64,000 nucleotides of DNA, taken from NCBI GenBank assembly GCA_023313575.1, contig JAJTTP010000027.1, positions 248,001 to 312,000 of the forward strand, in the 5' to 3' direction. The notes under the pieces were generated by a model, which saw only the letters and a list, made by a program, of their open reading frames with translations, made no database searches and had not been told where the DNA came from. Position numbers and translations under genes: made by a program. Positions 45,977 through 58,695 of this stretch are shown here, one piece after another; position 1 is the first letter of the stretch, and each line of letters starts with the position of its first letter. This stretch comes from Eutypella sp. D-1 (lineage: Eukaryota; Ascomycota; Sordariomycetes; Xylariales; Diatrypaceae).

Positions 45977-48601
45977 ATGTGGAATCCGTCTATCAGCCCA
46001 ATCGACCCTATCACATGGTCAGCTGGCGCGGCTTTGCTGTGCAGCGTGTTCACACAGCGCCTGTCCTCTTGGCAATCGGAGCTTTCCTCTGAGCTACTAT
46101 GCTGGTTGTTGGTACCCGTTATGTTTAAACTTGGTCGACGAGCAGATGTCAAAAGATTCACGGAAGTGCTGCCTCAGGCGGCTCCCAATAATGCTGGGTC
46201 TCAGCCACATTCTGCAGTCTCACTATGGATAGTCACTCTCGGCATTGTTACAGCATGTCTGTTTAGAGCAGAGATAGGTATAATCATGTTCCTTGTAAGT
46301 CGGCCACATCCAGATTGAAACTTATCCGATGACGCTAACAGCTGGCAGCCAGCATTGACACCGTTGCTTATGGTTGCTCAAAGGCGACTTGGCTCAGAAC
46401 CCCGTCTTCCCGAGGATTCTGATTCCAGGTTCTCCAAACCCGCGATCAATACACTTTGGGGCGCAACCCTAGCTGCTTCATATATAATTGTGACACTGAC
46501 AGGTTGGCATCTTGATGAGCATGCCTTATCCATCATCCCTGTTGTTAATCTGCTAGCCACCTACATAACGCTCACTCCAGCGACGCATGAAGGCCCCCGG
46601 TTCTTTCGACCTCCGGATGTCGGTTCTGCGATCCGCCCTCTATCATCACGAGTTTCCGTGGTTCTAGCCGTAATATTAGGCCTGGAAACGGCCGTGTACG
46701 GCTTTCCTAGTGGCAGTTCTCTGTCCGTATTAGTCTTGGGACTGGCCAAGGCCCTGTTTTGGTACTTTCTCATTCACACAGTATGTATCGGGGCTCGCTC
46801 AGCTTTATGTGGCGCATATTTACCATTTTAACAGGCTCTGAACTCTTCCTGGCTTATTGCTACCGTCATAGGAACTTTCAGCATCGTTGCCACCCAAAGT
46901 CCTTTCGCGCAGACTTCAAGCTTCCAAGCTCTATCACACGTTGTGGCATCCTTGATTACTCTTGGTCAAATCATTCACCTGCTTCCAAACACTGCGAAGG
47001 CCAAATCAGCACTTTGGGCCTTTTCGCTAGTCTCGCTTGTTCCATACTTGGCAAATGTCTATGCCATCAGAAGTGCACAGTCATCACTACTTCAGTCCCA
47101 CATACACCCGGTCGAGAGGTTATTTTCGGATGCCCAGGCGGAGTTCGGAGACTTACTCCAAAGGCAATCCAAGAGCTACGCAGATGCTTGTGATGAATAT
47201 CTACGCCGATATGGCGTGGATCCACCACCCGGCTTTGATGCTTGGTACGAATATGCAGTTACGCATCAGTCGCCCATCATTGATGAATTCGACACGATAT
47301 ACGATAACATTTCACCATTCTGGGCACTCAGTGGTAAAGAGGTGCTTGAAGTGATGGGTGATGTTCACAAGAGCCCGTACAGTGAGCTGTGGTCCTGCTC
47401 GTTAGCTGGCCGGGATGCCAAGACTCGTTGTAACCATCATTACCGGACATACGACAGGAACATTCAATTCTTATTCGATAAGCTTTTCAGGGATTTGCCT
47501 GGTGTTCTTCCTGACATCAAGTTTCTTGTCAATCACCTTGACGAACCGAGGATTCTGGTTCCTTCGAAGGAACTGGGTGATCACCGCCCCAATGTTCAGT
47601 TTAATCTCACCAATATGTCGAGACGACCTGTCTGGGATATACTCACAAAGTTTTGCCCCGACGACACCAAAAGAAACACTGACGAGACGACGTATACGAC
47701 AGACACCTTCGGCCTCCCTTTTGTCAGCAATCGCTCATCAGTCATGGACTTGTGCCAACATCCCGAATACAACTCCATGTACGGCTTTTTCTTAGGTTCC
47801 AATTCCTTTCGCCTCATTGAAGGCTTCGTGCCGGCACTCTCTACTGGCTCACCATCAACCATGGGCGACATAATGTATCCCAGCGCAGCTTACATCGAGT
47901 CGGAGTTTCAGTACGACGGCGCGCAAGACATTGAGTGGGATGAGAAGCAAAATAATCTTTACTGGGCCGGGTCTACCACCGGCGGGTTCGCCTCAGACGA
48001 CGGATGGCGACATTATCATCGACAGAGATTCGTCGGACTAGCGAAGAACCTAGACAAACGCTCACATTACTACCTACGAGAAATAAACGGCGTCGTTAAT
48101 CGTGTGAAGTCGTCTTTTCTTGACAGCAGACTATACAACGTGTTCTTCACCAGAATCTTCCAGTGCGAGAGGAAACACTGCAGAGATCAACGGAGATACT
48201 TCAACGGGAAACCCTGGGCAGACCCGAACGAGGCGTTTCGATCGCAACTCGTATTCGATACGGACGGCAACGGCATAAGCGGCCGCTTCTACAAAATACT
48301 AGCTTCGAAATCAGTCCCCTTGAAGCAGACCCTCCTACGAGAATGGCATGACGAACGCCTTATACCTTGGGTCCATTATGTACCGGTCAGCCAAGGCATG
48401 GACGAACTTCCAGAGCTCGTCTTCTATCTCACATCCACCAAAGATGGGCAAAGGATAGCCAAGGAGATCGCGGATCGCGGTCGGAAATGGTTTCCTACCG
48501 CCTTCCGACATGTCGATCTAACTATTTATACCTATCGGTTAATGCTAGAACTAGCGAGACTACAAGATCCAAGGAGGCCAGCTGGGCAGGCTCATGTTTA
48601 G
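45977..48601 (+). CDS. CAP10-type GT90 glycosyltransferase, membrane anchored
   Basis: Predicted 838-residue protein in three exons, 45977-46294, 46349-46780 and 46835-48601. Both introns are 54 nt with GTAAGT or GTATGT donors and fit in phase. The N-terminal 400 residues hold about nine hydrophobic helices (for example SLWIVTLGIVTACLF, SVVLAVILGLETAVY and SWLIATVIGTFSIVA). The C-terminal half is the CAP10/GT90 domain: DIEWDEKQNNLYWAGSTTGG, HYHRQRFVGLAKN and the hallmark SGRFYKILASKSVPLKQTL with EWHDERLIPWVHYVPV. Relatives include cryptococcal CAP10 and xylosyltransferases of capsule or wall glycans, acting in the secretory pathway. It faces away from the regulator across 1.75 kb. It could glycosylate the cluster product but more likely serves the cell wall. 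Confidence 0.9.
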
Positions 48602-49767
48602 TAAATATCCTGAAATCAATTTTAGGCTTGTACACACTAGATGCAACACTATATAGCACATTCTGTACCCGTAGCATGGTGACTTGCAAGGACCAGTCTG
48701 GTTCTTCGAAGATGAGGTCACTGATAGCATTCAATGCGATATTCTACAATGCTGCTATATACTCAGTTAGCATGTTGAGAGGATCGAAGATGAATACAGA
48801 GTAGGAATTATATTGGCATATAGAAGAGGAAGATCACTAGTTACAGACCCGAGGTGATTGCACATCGTTCATATCCTAGGACCCCCGGACTTAATGTTAC
48901 CTAATCTACTATCTCCGATCCTCCCTACGGTAGAACAGCCCCACCAGGATGAGGCTCAATTGACCGTGACATTATTCCACTTAGGAATCCCAGTTATTGC
49001 ATCCATTTTCGTAGTCAAACTTCATACCATTACGAAAATTCGAACAATTTCTACCCCAAGATCCCGTTGATGTACAGTACCTTCCGGTGGCGCACAGCCT
49101 TTCGGATAAAAGGAGGTGGCTGTGCTGGTGGGTCGTGTGGCTGTGGATTGGTTCAAAAGAGGTGTTACTGCAGATTCAGAGCATTAATCAGCTGCGTATG
49201 TCTGTACTACCTCTACAGACAGTAATTAGTTTTACTTTCGATATATTTGACACTTAAGTTTCGACAGCAGCCACCAGATTTGACCTGTAAATATTAATAC
49301 TGCAAGGTGACTCGCTGGAGCCTAAAACGATAGTAATCAACTCACTCATGAGGCCTAAGACAGGTAGAAAAACCTTCCTAGGAATACGGGTATGGATGTC
49401 ATAAGATGGCATCAAAACTTTCTTAGCAAAGAGTACTTCAAAAAAATTAGATCAGATATTAATGAAGATAAAACATCTAAAGAGGAGGTGATAATATTGC
49501 CTTCAAACGGGTTGGTGTAAGAAGAATGCTTAGCCACTGGGTACGTGCCTGGCCCTAGAGAGCTACACAATACCTGGAGATTAGCAGGTCTCGATATAAT
49601 AATCACATAACGTAGAACTTGGACCGAAATCGATAGTTAGTATAGAATGCCGCTTACCTTGTGATTGGTACATGCAATAAAATAGAACAAATTAACCATC
49701 TTAAGAAACCTTGTCATCTAGTATATATCTATCTACCTGTCGCATTAGGCTGACCATGAACTTCAGC

Positions 49768-49988
49768 AAAAAAAAAAATTTCCCCCTGTTCCCCACGTAC
49801 TATCCTGACACGTGACTGGATAATGAGGGCGAACCTCAGCCACAACGTATCATGGCGCTTCCTGGAAGTTGGTCAGGCATAGTACCCCAGCCCAGCAATC
49901 GTGTTGTTGGGTACGCACAGTTGGGATTCGAACCCGAAGCATGTAGCTAAGCCTTGACAGCTAACCACTAGACCACAGAAGCTGTTGT
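49768..49988 (-). mobile_element. Candidate tRNA-derived SINE
   Basis: On the minus strand a tRNA-like head carries an A-box (TGGTCTAGTGGTTAGC, 49975-49960) and a B-box (GGGTTCGAATCCC, 49935-49923) at tRNA spacing. About 140 nt of non-tRNA sequence follows and ends in T11 (49778-49768), which would stop RNA polymerase III. The acceptor and anticodon arms do not pair, so it is not a working tRNA. Head, body and T-rich tail are the plan of fungal SINEs. No clear target-site duplication is visible. Confidence 0.5.
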
Positions 49989-50328
49989 CTGATTGTTGGA
50001 AGTTGGGAGCTTATCTCATATTTTATAAAGCAAACTTGTTTGCTTGCACCAAGATACACGGGTACACAGGTACACGGTCATACAATAAGGCGGGGTGATC
50101 CATTCTTAGGTACTTACCTTATGCACCTTACTGCTGAGCTGGTTGCCATTTTCAGACAACCGGAAGCTATCGTATGTACAAAATTTACATTTTTGTTCCT
50201 ATTGTTATGAAGATAGCAACAGGGCAGGTATGTAGCAATTCTATCCACGTCCAGGGCCGTACCTTCCTCCTGATTTATGAAGCAATTTCCCACTCAATCA
50301 ACCGAACATTTCTTGCCCTAATCCACAA

Positions 50329-50449
50329 CCACAACCACCACCACAACCACCACAACCACCACAACCACCACAACCACCACAACCACCACCAATACCATCA
50401 AGATCACCATCACCATCACCACCATCACCATCATCACCACAACAATCAC
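50329..50449. repeat. CA-rich minisatellite (AACCACCAC units, then CATCAC units)
   Basis: About five copies of a 9-nt unit AACCACCAC, followed by CATCACC-type repeats, for roughly 120 nt. It lies about 120-240 nt upstream of the next ATG, in what is probably its promoter or 5'UTR. Strong purine/pyrimidine strand asymmetry is evident. Confidence 0.85.
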
Positions 50450-50567
50450 ACTTACGTCCAAGGTCAGTAATCCTTGGTTCATTTCTACTAATCACCATGA
50501 ATCTGTGCCATTATTACCGCGATATTTTGATTACTCCGATTATTGACTTTTGGAACCAGTCGCCAAC

Positions 50568-51233
50568 ATGCCTCGTATCAACTATCACCACCGTGGCTTC
50601 CGCCTAGGAAAATTTGTGTCCCCGGCTGGAATGCACTATAACAGTGCAGAGGATCTGTTGCAACGTTACCGACGCAACGAAATTATCCTGAGCCGCCTCA
50701 AGGAGGCCGGCGTCGTTCTGACCAAGCAGAACGTCGACGCCGAGTTCGCTCGCGTGGTGCGCGTGGCCCGCGAGATGCTCGCCGCCAATGACAACAAGCT
50801 CCCCGACGAGCTCACCGATTTCCTGGAGGCCGTCCAGAAGAGACTCCCGCCCTGGGCCGCCGGGCTCAGCGGCGCCACGTTCCTGGAGCTCTTCTGGCGG
50901 CTGGTACAAGCCCGGGACCAATGGAAGAAGAACCCGGCCCCGCCCTTTGGGGTGTGGGAGCAGTCGCCAATCGCCGCAGAGGTTGACGGCCTCCTTGCCG
51001 CCAACGAGCAATACCTCGATTGGATCAAGACGGAGGTCGAAATCTTCGAGCTTGTTAACGGGTTCGGTGACGAGGGGGAGGATGAGGCGGAGGGGATGGA
51101 TGTCGCCGGTGGCCGCGATATCGAGATGGAAGGCACCGGCGGCGCCATCGCGGAGCTGGAGCATACCCGTGCCGCCCAAAGGGCCATGGAGGAGGAAATC
51201 CCCGGAGGGGTCGAGATGATGGACCTCTCGTAA
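50568..51233 (+). CDS. Hypothetical protein, 221 residues
   Basis: An intronless frame I do not recognise. The start is the ATG at 50568 (MPRINYHHRGFRLGKFV, context CCAACATGC). The N-terminal two thirds look helical and globular (AEDLLQRYRRNEIILSRLKE, FLEAVQKRLPPW, FLELFWRLVQARDQWKKNP). The last third is very acidic (FGDEGEDEAEGMD) and contains GAIAELEHTRAAQRAMEEE. GC content and third-position GC are much higher than in neighbouring sequence, which suggests real coding. There is no signal peptide or membrane helix, so it is probably cytosolic or nuclear. The stop codon sits in the loop of a perfect 16-bp inverted repeat. A minisatellite lies upstream. Confidence 0.6.
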   Translation: MPRINYHHRGFRLGKFVSPAGMHYNSAEDLLQRYRRNEIILSRLKEAGVVLTKQNVDAEFARVVRVAREMLAANDNKLPDELTDFLEAVQKRLPPWAAGLSGATFLELFWRLVQARDQWKKNPAPPFGVWEQSPIAAEVDGLLAANEQYLDWIKTEVEIFELVNGFGDEGEDEAEGMDVAGGRDIEMEGTGGAIAELEHTRAAQRAMEEEIPGGVEMMDLS

Positions 51234-51251
51234 GGGAGGTCCATCATCTCG
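51212..51251. repeat. Perfect 16-bp inverted repeat spanning a stop codon
   Basis: Arms 51212-51227 (CGAGATGATGGACCTC) and 51236-51251 (its exact reverse complement) flank an 8-nt loop, TCGTAAGG. The loop contains the TAA stop (51231-51233) of the 221-residue protein. In mRNA it would form a very stable hairpin at the end of the coding region. Confidence 0.9.
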
Positions 51252-53283
51252 GAACAAAACGGAGAGTACGAGAGGGGCTTCGGGAATGACGAGGGAGTGG
51301 GCGAGGAACGGAACGGAGGGCGAGGCACGCGGCCGGAGCGGAGGATATACCCATTGCTTGTTTAGCTATTGCCAGATCCAGGAGACGATACCAGTTGAAA
51401 AGATGGCGGAGAATTGCTCGAAACTCATCAAAATATTTGTGTGATTGCTTTCATCCTACAAACCCATCTCTGTGAAACGTCTGCTCTTCGTGATACAATC
51501 ACTCAGCTTTGAAGGCACTTTGCTGTTGGCGTTGTAACCTTCCAACAACACATTTTCTTTGTCCCAACCGAAAGCCCCCACCTGTCTCTGCCAGATCTTT
51601 ACGGGATGTACCAATAGCTATTACGACACCAATGCACCTTGCGAGAGCTTCGAAAATTGATACCTGAGTGCTGTTTTCAAGCTTGATGAGCATTGAACGT
51701 AAATGCCCCGCAGAGTAATTGCGGGGTTACCGCTTTGCTCAACAATGTACCTACATGGGCACGTGGAAGCTTGCTGTAGACGATGTACGGGTAAACAATT
51801 GATTAGATGCCTCAGTAATATACGTCGCATTCTGGTTCCAGGAAAGATATTAGAAAACGCGTAAAAACTGTCCCCAGCCTTGCGACTACGAATAATCTTA
51901 TCCTAACAGCTTTGACAATATCTCCAGAGTGGATCCGGATGAAAAAGGGGTTGCCAAGATTCAATTGTGCACCAGCCAATCAGCGTGTCGCATGCATTGT
52001 GGCAATGAAGGAATATGCGGCGCAACCTCACCTAACATGCACCTATTAAAGCACATTGTCTGACTTTCAGGGCACTGTCCTTGTGAATAGAGTGCATATG
52101 CAGACACTCCGCGTCCACCTCGATGCCGCGTTCGTGGGTAATAACAAACTTCGCGAGCCTCTTGACGGAGGTAGGGCCTGTGTCGCGAAGGGCGATGAGA
52201 AGATTCTCATGGCAGTAGGCGTCGAGTTCCCCGAGAGTCCTGTCTTCGGATAGAAGATGTGTATAGGACGGGTATGCTGATTGCATTAAAAGTGGATATG
52301 TATATGATACAGAACTCTCAGCGCAAACTTCGAATACCGATAGATGCGACCTCGACAACAAAGCTTGCAGCCAGTTTGACATCGTGGCGAAAGTGGCACC
52401 CTCAAGTCGTATTTGTATCGAGCGAGTTTCCAGTATGTCGAGGCCAACAATTTGGAAGGCAAAGGGCCAGATCAGATCTCTTTGGCGGCCACCGCAACCC
52501 GGCGCAAATACCTCCTGTTCAACACAGCAGTACGGTCATCAGCATCAAGCGGAATAACTAAGTTCCCACCGAGACCACGATTATGGCGCGCACGCCGAAC
52601 TTTCCTACGAGCGGTACAGCTGCTACCGACACGAAAAGATATGCGTCCGATGCAGATGTCGTGACCAGCCACACCATACGGCCCCAAGCCCGAATGACTC
52701 TTGCAACAAAGTCGGAAGGTGGTGACGCATGATGCTGATGCCGGCGAGATACTGCATTGCCCGCGGGTTCGACTCGAAGAAGAGTCGACACACCGTTTCG
52801 ATCTCAGCTTTAATGCGTCCATATAGCGGGTCCCTCCACCGCGTCGCGATCCTTCTTTCGTACGCAACGCCGGTGATCCCCTACCGGTGCGCGATGGTTT
52901 CGTGGTCATCGATAATCCTGTCCTCCGAATTGGCAAGGATGTCTATGTCAATTCTTAAGCAACGCGAATGGATTCAATAACCCCACCTCTGGCAGGAGAA
53001 ACCGCATCTGAAACTCGAGGAGCTACCTCGTAGGGAATAGTATTTGGTTTCCTTTCGTTTCAACCCTCTCAAAGGACTTGCGCCAGCATTGCATGGCAAG
53101 GTTGATGCTACATTTGGACAACCTTCTAGCTTAGCGCCGACTACTCCTGGTAGTGCCGTAGATATAGCTACAGAAACATCTACCGCAAGCAGATCGCTCT
53201 CGCATTCATTATACTCGAGCTAGAGAGTATTCGAGACCGTTCCTTCCTGCGAGGTAGCGCACTACTATATTCTCTCGGGGAGT
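51252..53283. other. Intergenic region with possible coding relics
   Basis: About 2 kb. Several frames in 52.0-53.0 kb look protein-like in pieces. On the minus strand 52382-52032 contains YPSYTHLLSEDRTLGELDAY; on the plus strand near 52430-52540 there is YVEANNLEGKGPDQISLAAT. They do not join into a gene and no family is recognised. They are best read as decayed coding sequence. Confidence 0.4.
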
Positions 53284-54381
53284 CTACAGAAGGGGACGTC
53301 GAATTAGGGGGGCATCATCGTCAAAACCTACCCATGACGGCCCCTCGTAATGATCATAGTCTGGTTGGCTGTCCTCTACAACATCTACATCATCCCCAGC
53401 TTCGCTACCCTCCTCGACGCGAACCCAGCCCCTCTGTGTACCATTCGTATTAGGGATGGGTTCTCCGTGCGATGCGGTCATTGCAGCAGACACAGTACTC
53501 GGGGATGGGACTCTCTGATTATCGTATACCGGGCTTCGTGCCGGCTTATGCGCTTGGGAGGCTGTCGGAGGCTGGGCGACGGCACGCGTACGCTCAGCCT
53601 CAACCGTCGCCAACGCCGCCTGCCATTGCATGATCTCCGCCTTCATGAGCCGTCGCGAGCGGGGAGACCAACTGCGGATCTGCTGCAGTTTGTCTGCGAA
53701 GGAGTCGGCCGTTATGCTTTGCGCCGACGGCTTTTGCACCACGTAGTGGTAGTTCGACTTTTTCTGCTGCGTTCTCTTTCGAACACCACTCAAGCCGCCT
53801 CCCGGCCGTGTTTTCGTCGTGTCAGGGACCGCAGTCGCTGTTATGCCGCGGTCTTTAGACTTAGAGCCAGGCTTGCCCTGCAAGGCCCATGAATTTCGCA
53901 TCGCATGAAGCCGCGCTAGCTCCGCTTCTGTGACGGGCTCGTTGGTGCATTTCTTATACTGGTTTTGGTAGGTGCAGTTGGCACAGGCATGCTTCAGTTG
54001 ACTCTGTGCCAGAATCATCGGCGGCGAGACGATGCAGCGCGCGAAGGGCCCCTGTTTGAGAATGCACCGGCGACACGGGTTCGGGCTGACCTGGCCGGAG
54101 ACGTAGATCATCAGCGAAGCAAAATCGTGTGGTGTGCGCGGAACGAAACCGCCCATCGGGCGGTAACTGTTCCATTCAATTTGCCTGATAGCGGGATGCT
54201 TCGCGAGGGATTGAGGCAGCGCATGGATAGGAAGTAGCGTGTCTCTGAAATCTTCCGGCAAGCTCCTCAACGCGGACTCCCATGCCGTGATGCTGCTACC
54301 AATACTCTCGGTAGGATCTCCCGGGCCCGCCCGGGAGTGAGATAGGGACTTGTTTTCGCCATTTACATCTAAAAGTCGCAT
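53284..54381 (-). CDS. DUF3716 domain protein
   Basis: An intronless 365-residue frame. Around residues 99-150 it has the DUF3716 cysteine pattern: NPCRRCILKQGPFARC, then LKHACANCTYQNQYKKC, a small probable zinc-binding module found almost only in filamentous fungi, function unknown. Before it is an AWESALRSLPEDFRDTLL helix and the stretch YRPMGGFVPRTPHDFASLMI. After it comes a basic low-complexity linker (SGVRKRTQQKKSN), then a DKLQQIRSWSPRSRRLMKAEIMQWQ helix region and an acidic tail. An additional 5' exon cannot be excluded. It is probably nuclear by composition; this is inference. Confidence 0.8.
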   Translation of the reverse strand: MRLLDVNGENKSLSHSRAGPGDPTESIGSSITAWESALRSLPEDFRDTLLPIHALPQSLAKHPAIRQIEWNSYRPMGGFVPRTPHDFASLMIYVSGQVSPNPCRRCILKQGPFARCIVSPPMILAQSQLKHACANCTYQNQYKKCTNEPVTEAELARLHAMRNSWALQGKPGSKSKDRGITATAVPDTTKTRPGGGLSGVRKRTQQKKSNYHYVVQKPSAQSITADSFADKLQQIRSWSPRSRRLMKAEIMQWQAALATVEAERTRAVAQPPTASQAHKPARSPVYDNQRVPSPSTVSAAMTASHGEPIPNTNGTQRGWVRVEEGSEAGDDVDVVEDSQPDYDHYEGPSWVGFDDDAPLIRRPLL

Positions 54382-57194
54382 AAGCTTATGAATCCCTCAA
54401 CCAACGGTAGGTTTCATACGTGACCGCATGCATGTAGATAGAGCTCACTTACAGCCTGAAGGAGTTAGACTGGGCGAGATACTGCGTTGAGTATACCAAT
54501 TTTCTGCGGCAGCATCAACGACGGAGCGAAAATCGGGGTCTTTCGAAGATCGACCCTTTTGCATCATTGTAATCGAAAACGCGTCGTAAACCAGTTGTCA
54601 CGAGCCGGATGTAACTTATAAATCCCCACGTACGACTAGTCAACCGGGTTGCCTGTTTAAGGCATGGGTTCAGCTGTCTCCTCTTATGGCCGCTAAAATG
54701 CTCAAGATATTACGTTTTCTTGCCTTCGTCTAGATTCCATCTGATCTGGCATCGAGATGGCGTAGTAAATGTAAGTGAATGTAAGAAGTACGTAAGTAGA
54801 TTTCCTAGGTAGGTACTTGGTGTAGTTGGCTCCCAGCAGTCCTAAAATGAAATTGAACCACCTTGATTGAAGCTTGTAAGCTTGTCTCAGGTACCCGAAG
54901 ATAGTAAGTTTTTAGGGCTTATCGTACCTGCAGACCCGGCGCGTCCGGCGCGTTTAACAGAAGCTACTTAGGCATAATAGGAAGCTACATACCATCTTGC
55001 ATATGCATATGTATATCACAATATCCACTGTAAGAGATGGGGTACGTGAATTGGGGGGTATATGCATATATGGATATAACTCCGGACATATATCTAGTAT
55101 GAGAGAACGGTGCATCTCCAACCTTACCTTTCTCCTATCTTTACCCTATCACGCCACCAGTCTGTGCATGACCCCTAATATTTTAAGCCTCTAAAGTATA
55201 TAGTATATATCTATTTAAATCTCAAGATTCTCGTTCTCATACTTAAACCAACACATCAAGTCCAACAACCTTCCATCCATTTATGCGTTAGTAGACAAAT
55301 AGTTGTGACTACACAAATACCCAAGTGCTTTATCAATTAATAGGGGGCATTACCTAGGCAGCTACGTGCTACTGCGCCCCAACCCCTATAACAATACCTA
55401 CCTACATCAAACGTAAGCTACCCCTCCAGCCCCTCGTATCGCCCCTCGTATCACGCAGCATTACACCTCCCTAGTCAGAAAACTTTTAGTGTCTTCCTCC
55501 GGGGTAAAAGGTCTGCCGGTAGATCCGGTAAGAGCCTCGTCATGTCCGCTCACCAGTAATCCATGCAATAATCTGAAGCATAACAGATCCCGTACATAGA
55601 ATACCCATTGTGTGTTCACCCCGATACGGAGTAAACAATTGCCAATGCGCCGAATCGGTAAAATCTGTCGCTATATAAAGACAGCTGTACATAACCCGTA
55701 TAGTACAACGCTTCGCAAGCTGGGGCCAACTACCCAGGTAGTTAGTGGTCAAAACATAAACGGAAATATGGTTTCAGGTTAGGTTAAGCGACAAAGCTAG
55801 GCATGAAGATTGATTATTCAATATCCATAGACAAGTCGTATAGCTAACTTCCAAGCCGAGGCGTCGTGGTAGTAAGCCGCATTCTTATACGTCTTCTTGA
55901 CTGCCAAGAGTATATAAGGCCTCGCTCGAGTCGACCATTTTTAGCCCGTTTACTGTAGATATTAATCTCCTAGCTCTCGCTCGTCAGCAGCACGATGATA
56001 ACGGCAGCGCTGTCCTTTCGTACCTGAGGTGCAGGTCATCGAATGAGGAGCGACGACTGCATATTGTCTTAGCCAAGGAGGAAGGCGGCAATATTGGCGC
56101 TGTCAAATGCGCCCAATATGGAATACTGGCTTGCTAGGCTAGCCGCCTGATCGCCAAAGACGTCATCTTTCCCTTGGGAAGGGCTAGGAACGAACCCTAC
56201 ATATGCTAACGTGATCGTCGTTCGCTATGTAATTTATGACCGAGCTCATCTCTCCGTACGATGAAAATAGTGCCGCTTTGCCAATGGATTTCGGGCAGGA
56301 GTTTGTAAGACACTAAACTGGCTTCCTTCGTCTGCCGGAACCTATACGATCATGCTGTGCCTTTTGTAATACAATCTATTATCGCCAATTGCATTGCTAC
56401 CGCGTACGAAGAAGCACTGCATGGGACCATCTGTGCCTCAGATCGTCTACCCTATTGCCCCATCGAAAAAAACGCTACAGCCACACTCTATCAGGGTTGT
56501 TAGGCGCTAAAATCCCCAATTCGACGAGATCCTGTCGATCCAAATCACCGTCCGAAAATAGACGCCAAAGACACCACATGATCCCCATAATCGGCTTTGA
56601 AAAACAGAGCGGTATTCCACGCATAGGCCATGCTGATTACAGTTATGACTAAGCGCCATTCCAGCAGAAATCGAGATAGGAATGCGATGTTAATGGATAC
56701 GACTCGAGAGGGATGGTGTGATCGAGTCTCAGATTGTTAGGGGTATTAATTGGGACTGCCAAGTCCCAGATGCGTTAGGCTTCCGCCGCATAGCCACCCG
56801 CAACAAGCGATATGGGGATCCTGTGGTGTCCCACGGCGGAGAACGCTGCGAAGATTATGGCCAACGGCGCGACTGCTCGTCACTCTCCGTGATTTGAGTC
56901 GTCACTCAGCTCTGCCGAGTGGATTAGGAATGCTCCTTCGGGCGTTAGGACCTTGGAATCCTCACGGGATCGACGCTGACTGTGGAGCCAACCAGCCATA
57001 GCTTACCGGCCCGTCTGCAGTCCAGTGCGCTGGCCCCTGTAGATCGCGACGCGATCCACGCCGCCTTCTCGGTATCCCAAGAGTTTACAAATAGTGAACG
57101 GTCCGCCCCCCCATCAGCTCCGCACAGCGCCGCTTTCACCTCCTCTACGTCTGTTCCGGTTGCTGAAAGGTCCGCATCAGCTAACAAATTCACC
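54382..57194. other. Intergenic region, no intact gene
   Basis: About 2.8 kb. The stretch 55.9-56.7 kb has higher GC and scattered open segments that could be an eroded gene. The 200 nt before the protease ATG stay open in frame (57000-57194) and are probably 5'UTR. No RNA gene or element end was recognised. Confidence 0.45.

Positions 57195-58695
<1,501 letters not shown>

Larger units (their letters stand above)
48602..50567. other. Intergenic region with repeats
   Basis: About 2 kb. It holds a candidate tRNA-derived SINE (49768-49988) and a CA-rich minisatellite (50329-50449). Other open frames are short and unsupported, including one that simply translates the minisatellite into His/Asn runs. 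Confidence 0.5.

Noticed and set aside
49920..49990. tRNA gene on the minus strand
   Set aside because: A- and B-boxes are good, but the 7-bp acceptor stem and the anticodon stem do not pair and no position gives U33 with a sensible anticodon. Listed as a SINE candidate instead.
50329..50449. CRISPR-like array
   Set aside because: The repeats are contiguous 9-nt units without spacers, in a eukaryotic genome; it is a minisatellite.
50174..50470. 98-residue His/Asn-rich protein
   Set aside because: It is just the minisatellite translated; no domain, no codon bias and no splice link to the next gene.
50604..51328. Long minus-strand frames opposite the 221-residue gene
   Set aside because: They are antisense shadows caused by high GC at third positions; the plus frame has the start context and sensible composition.
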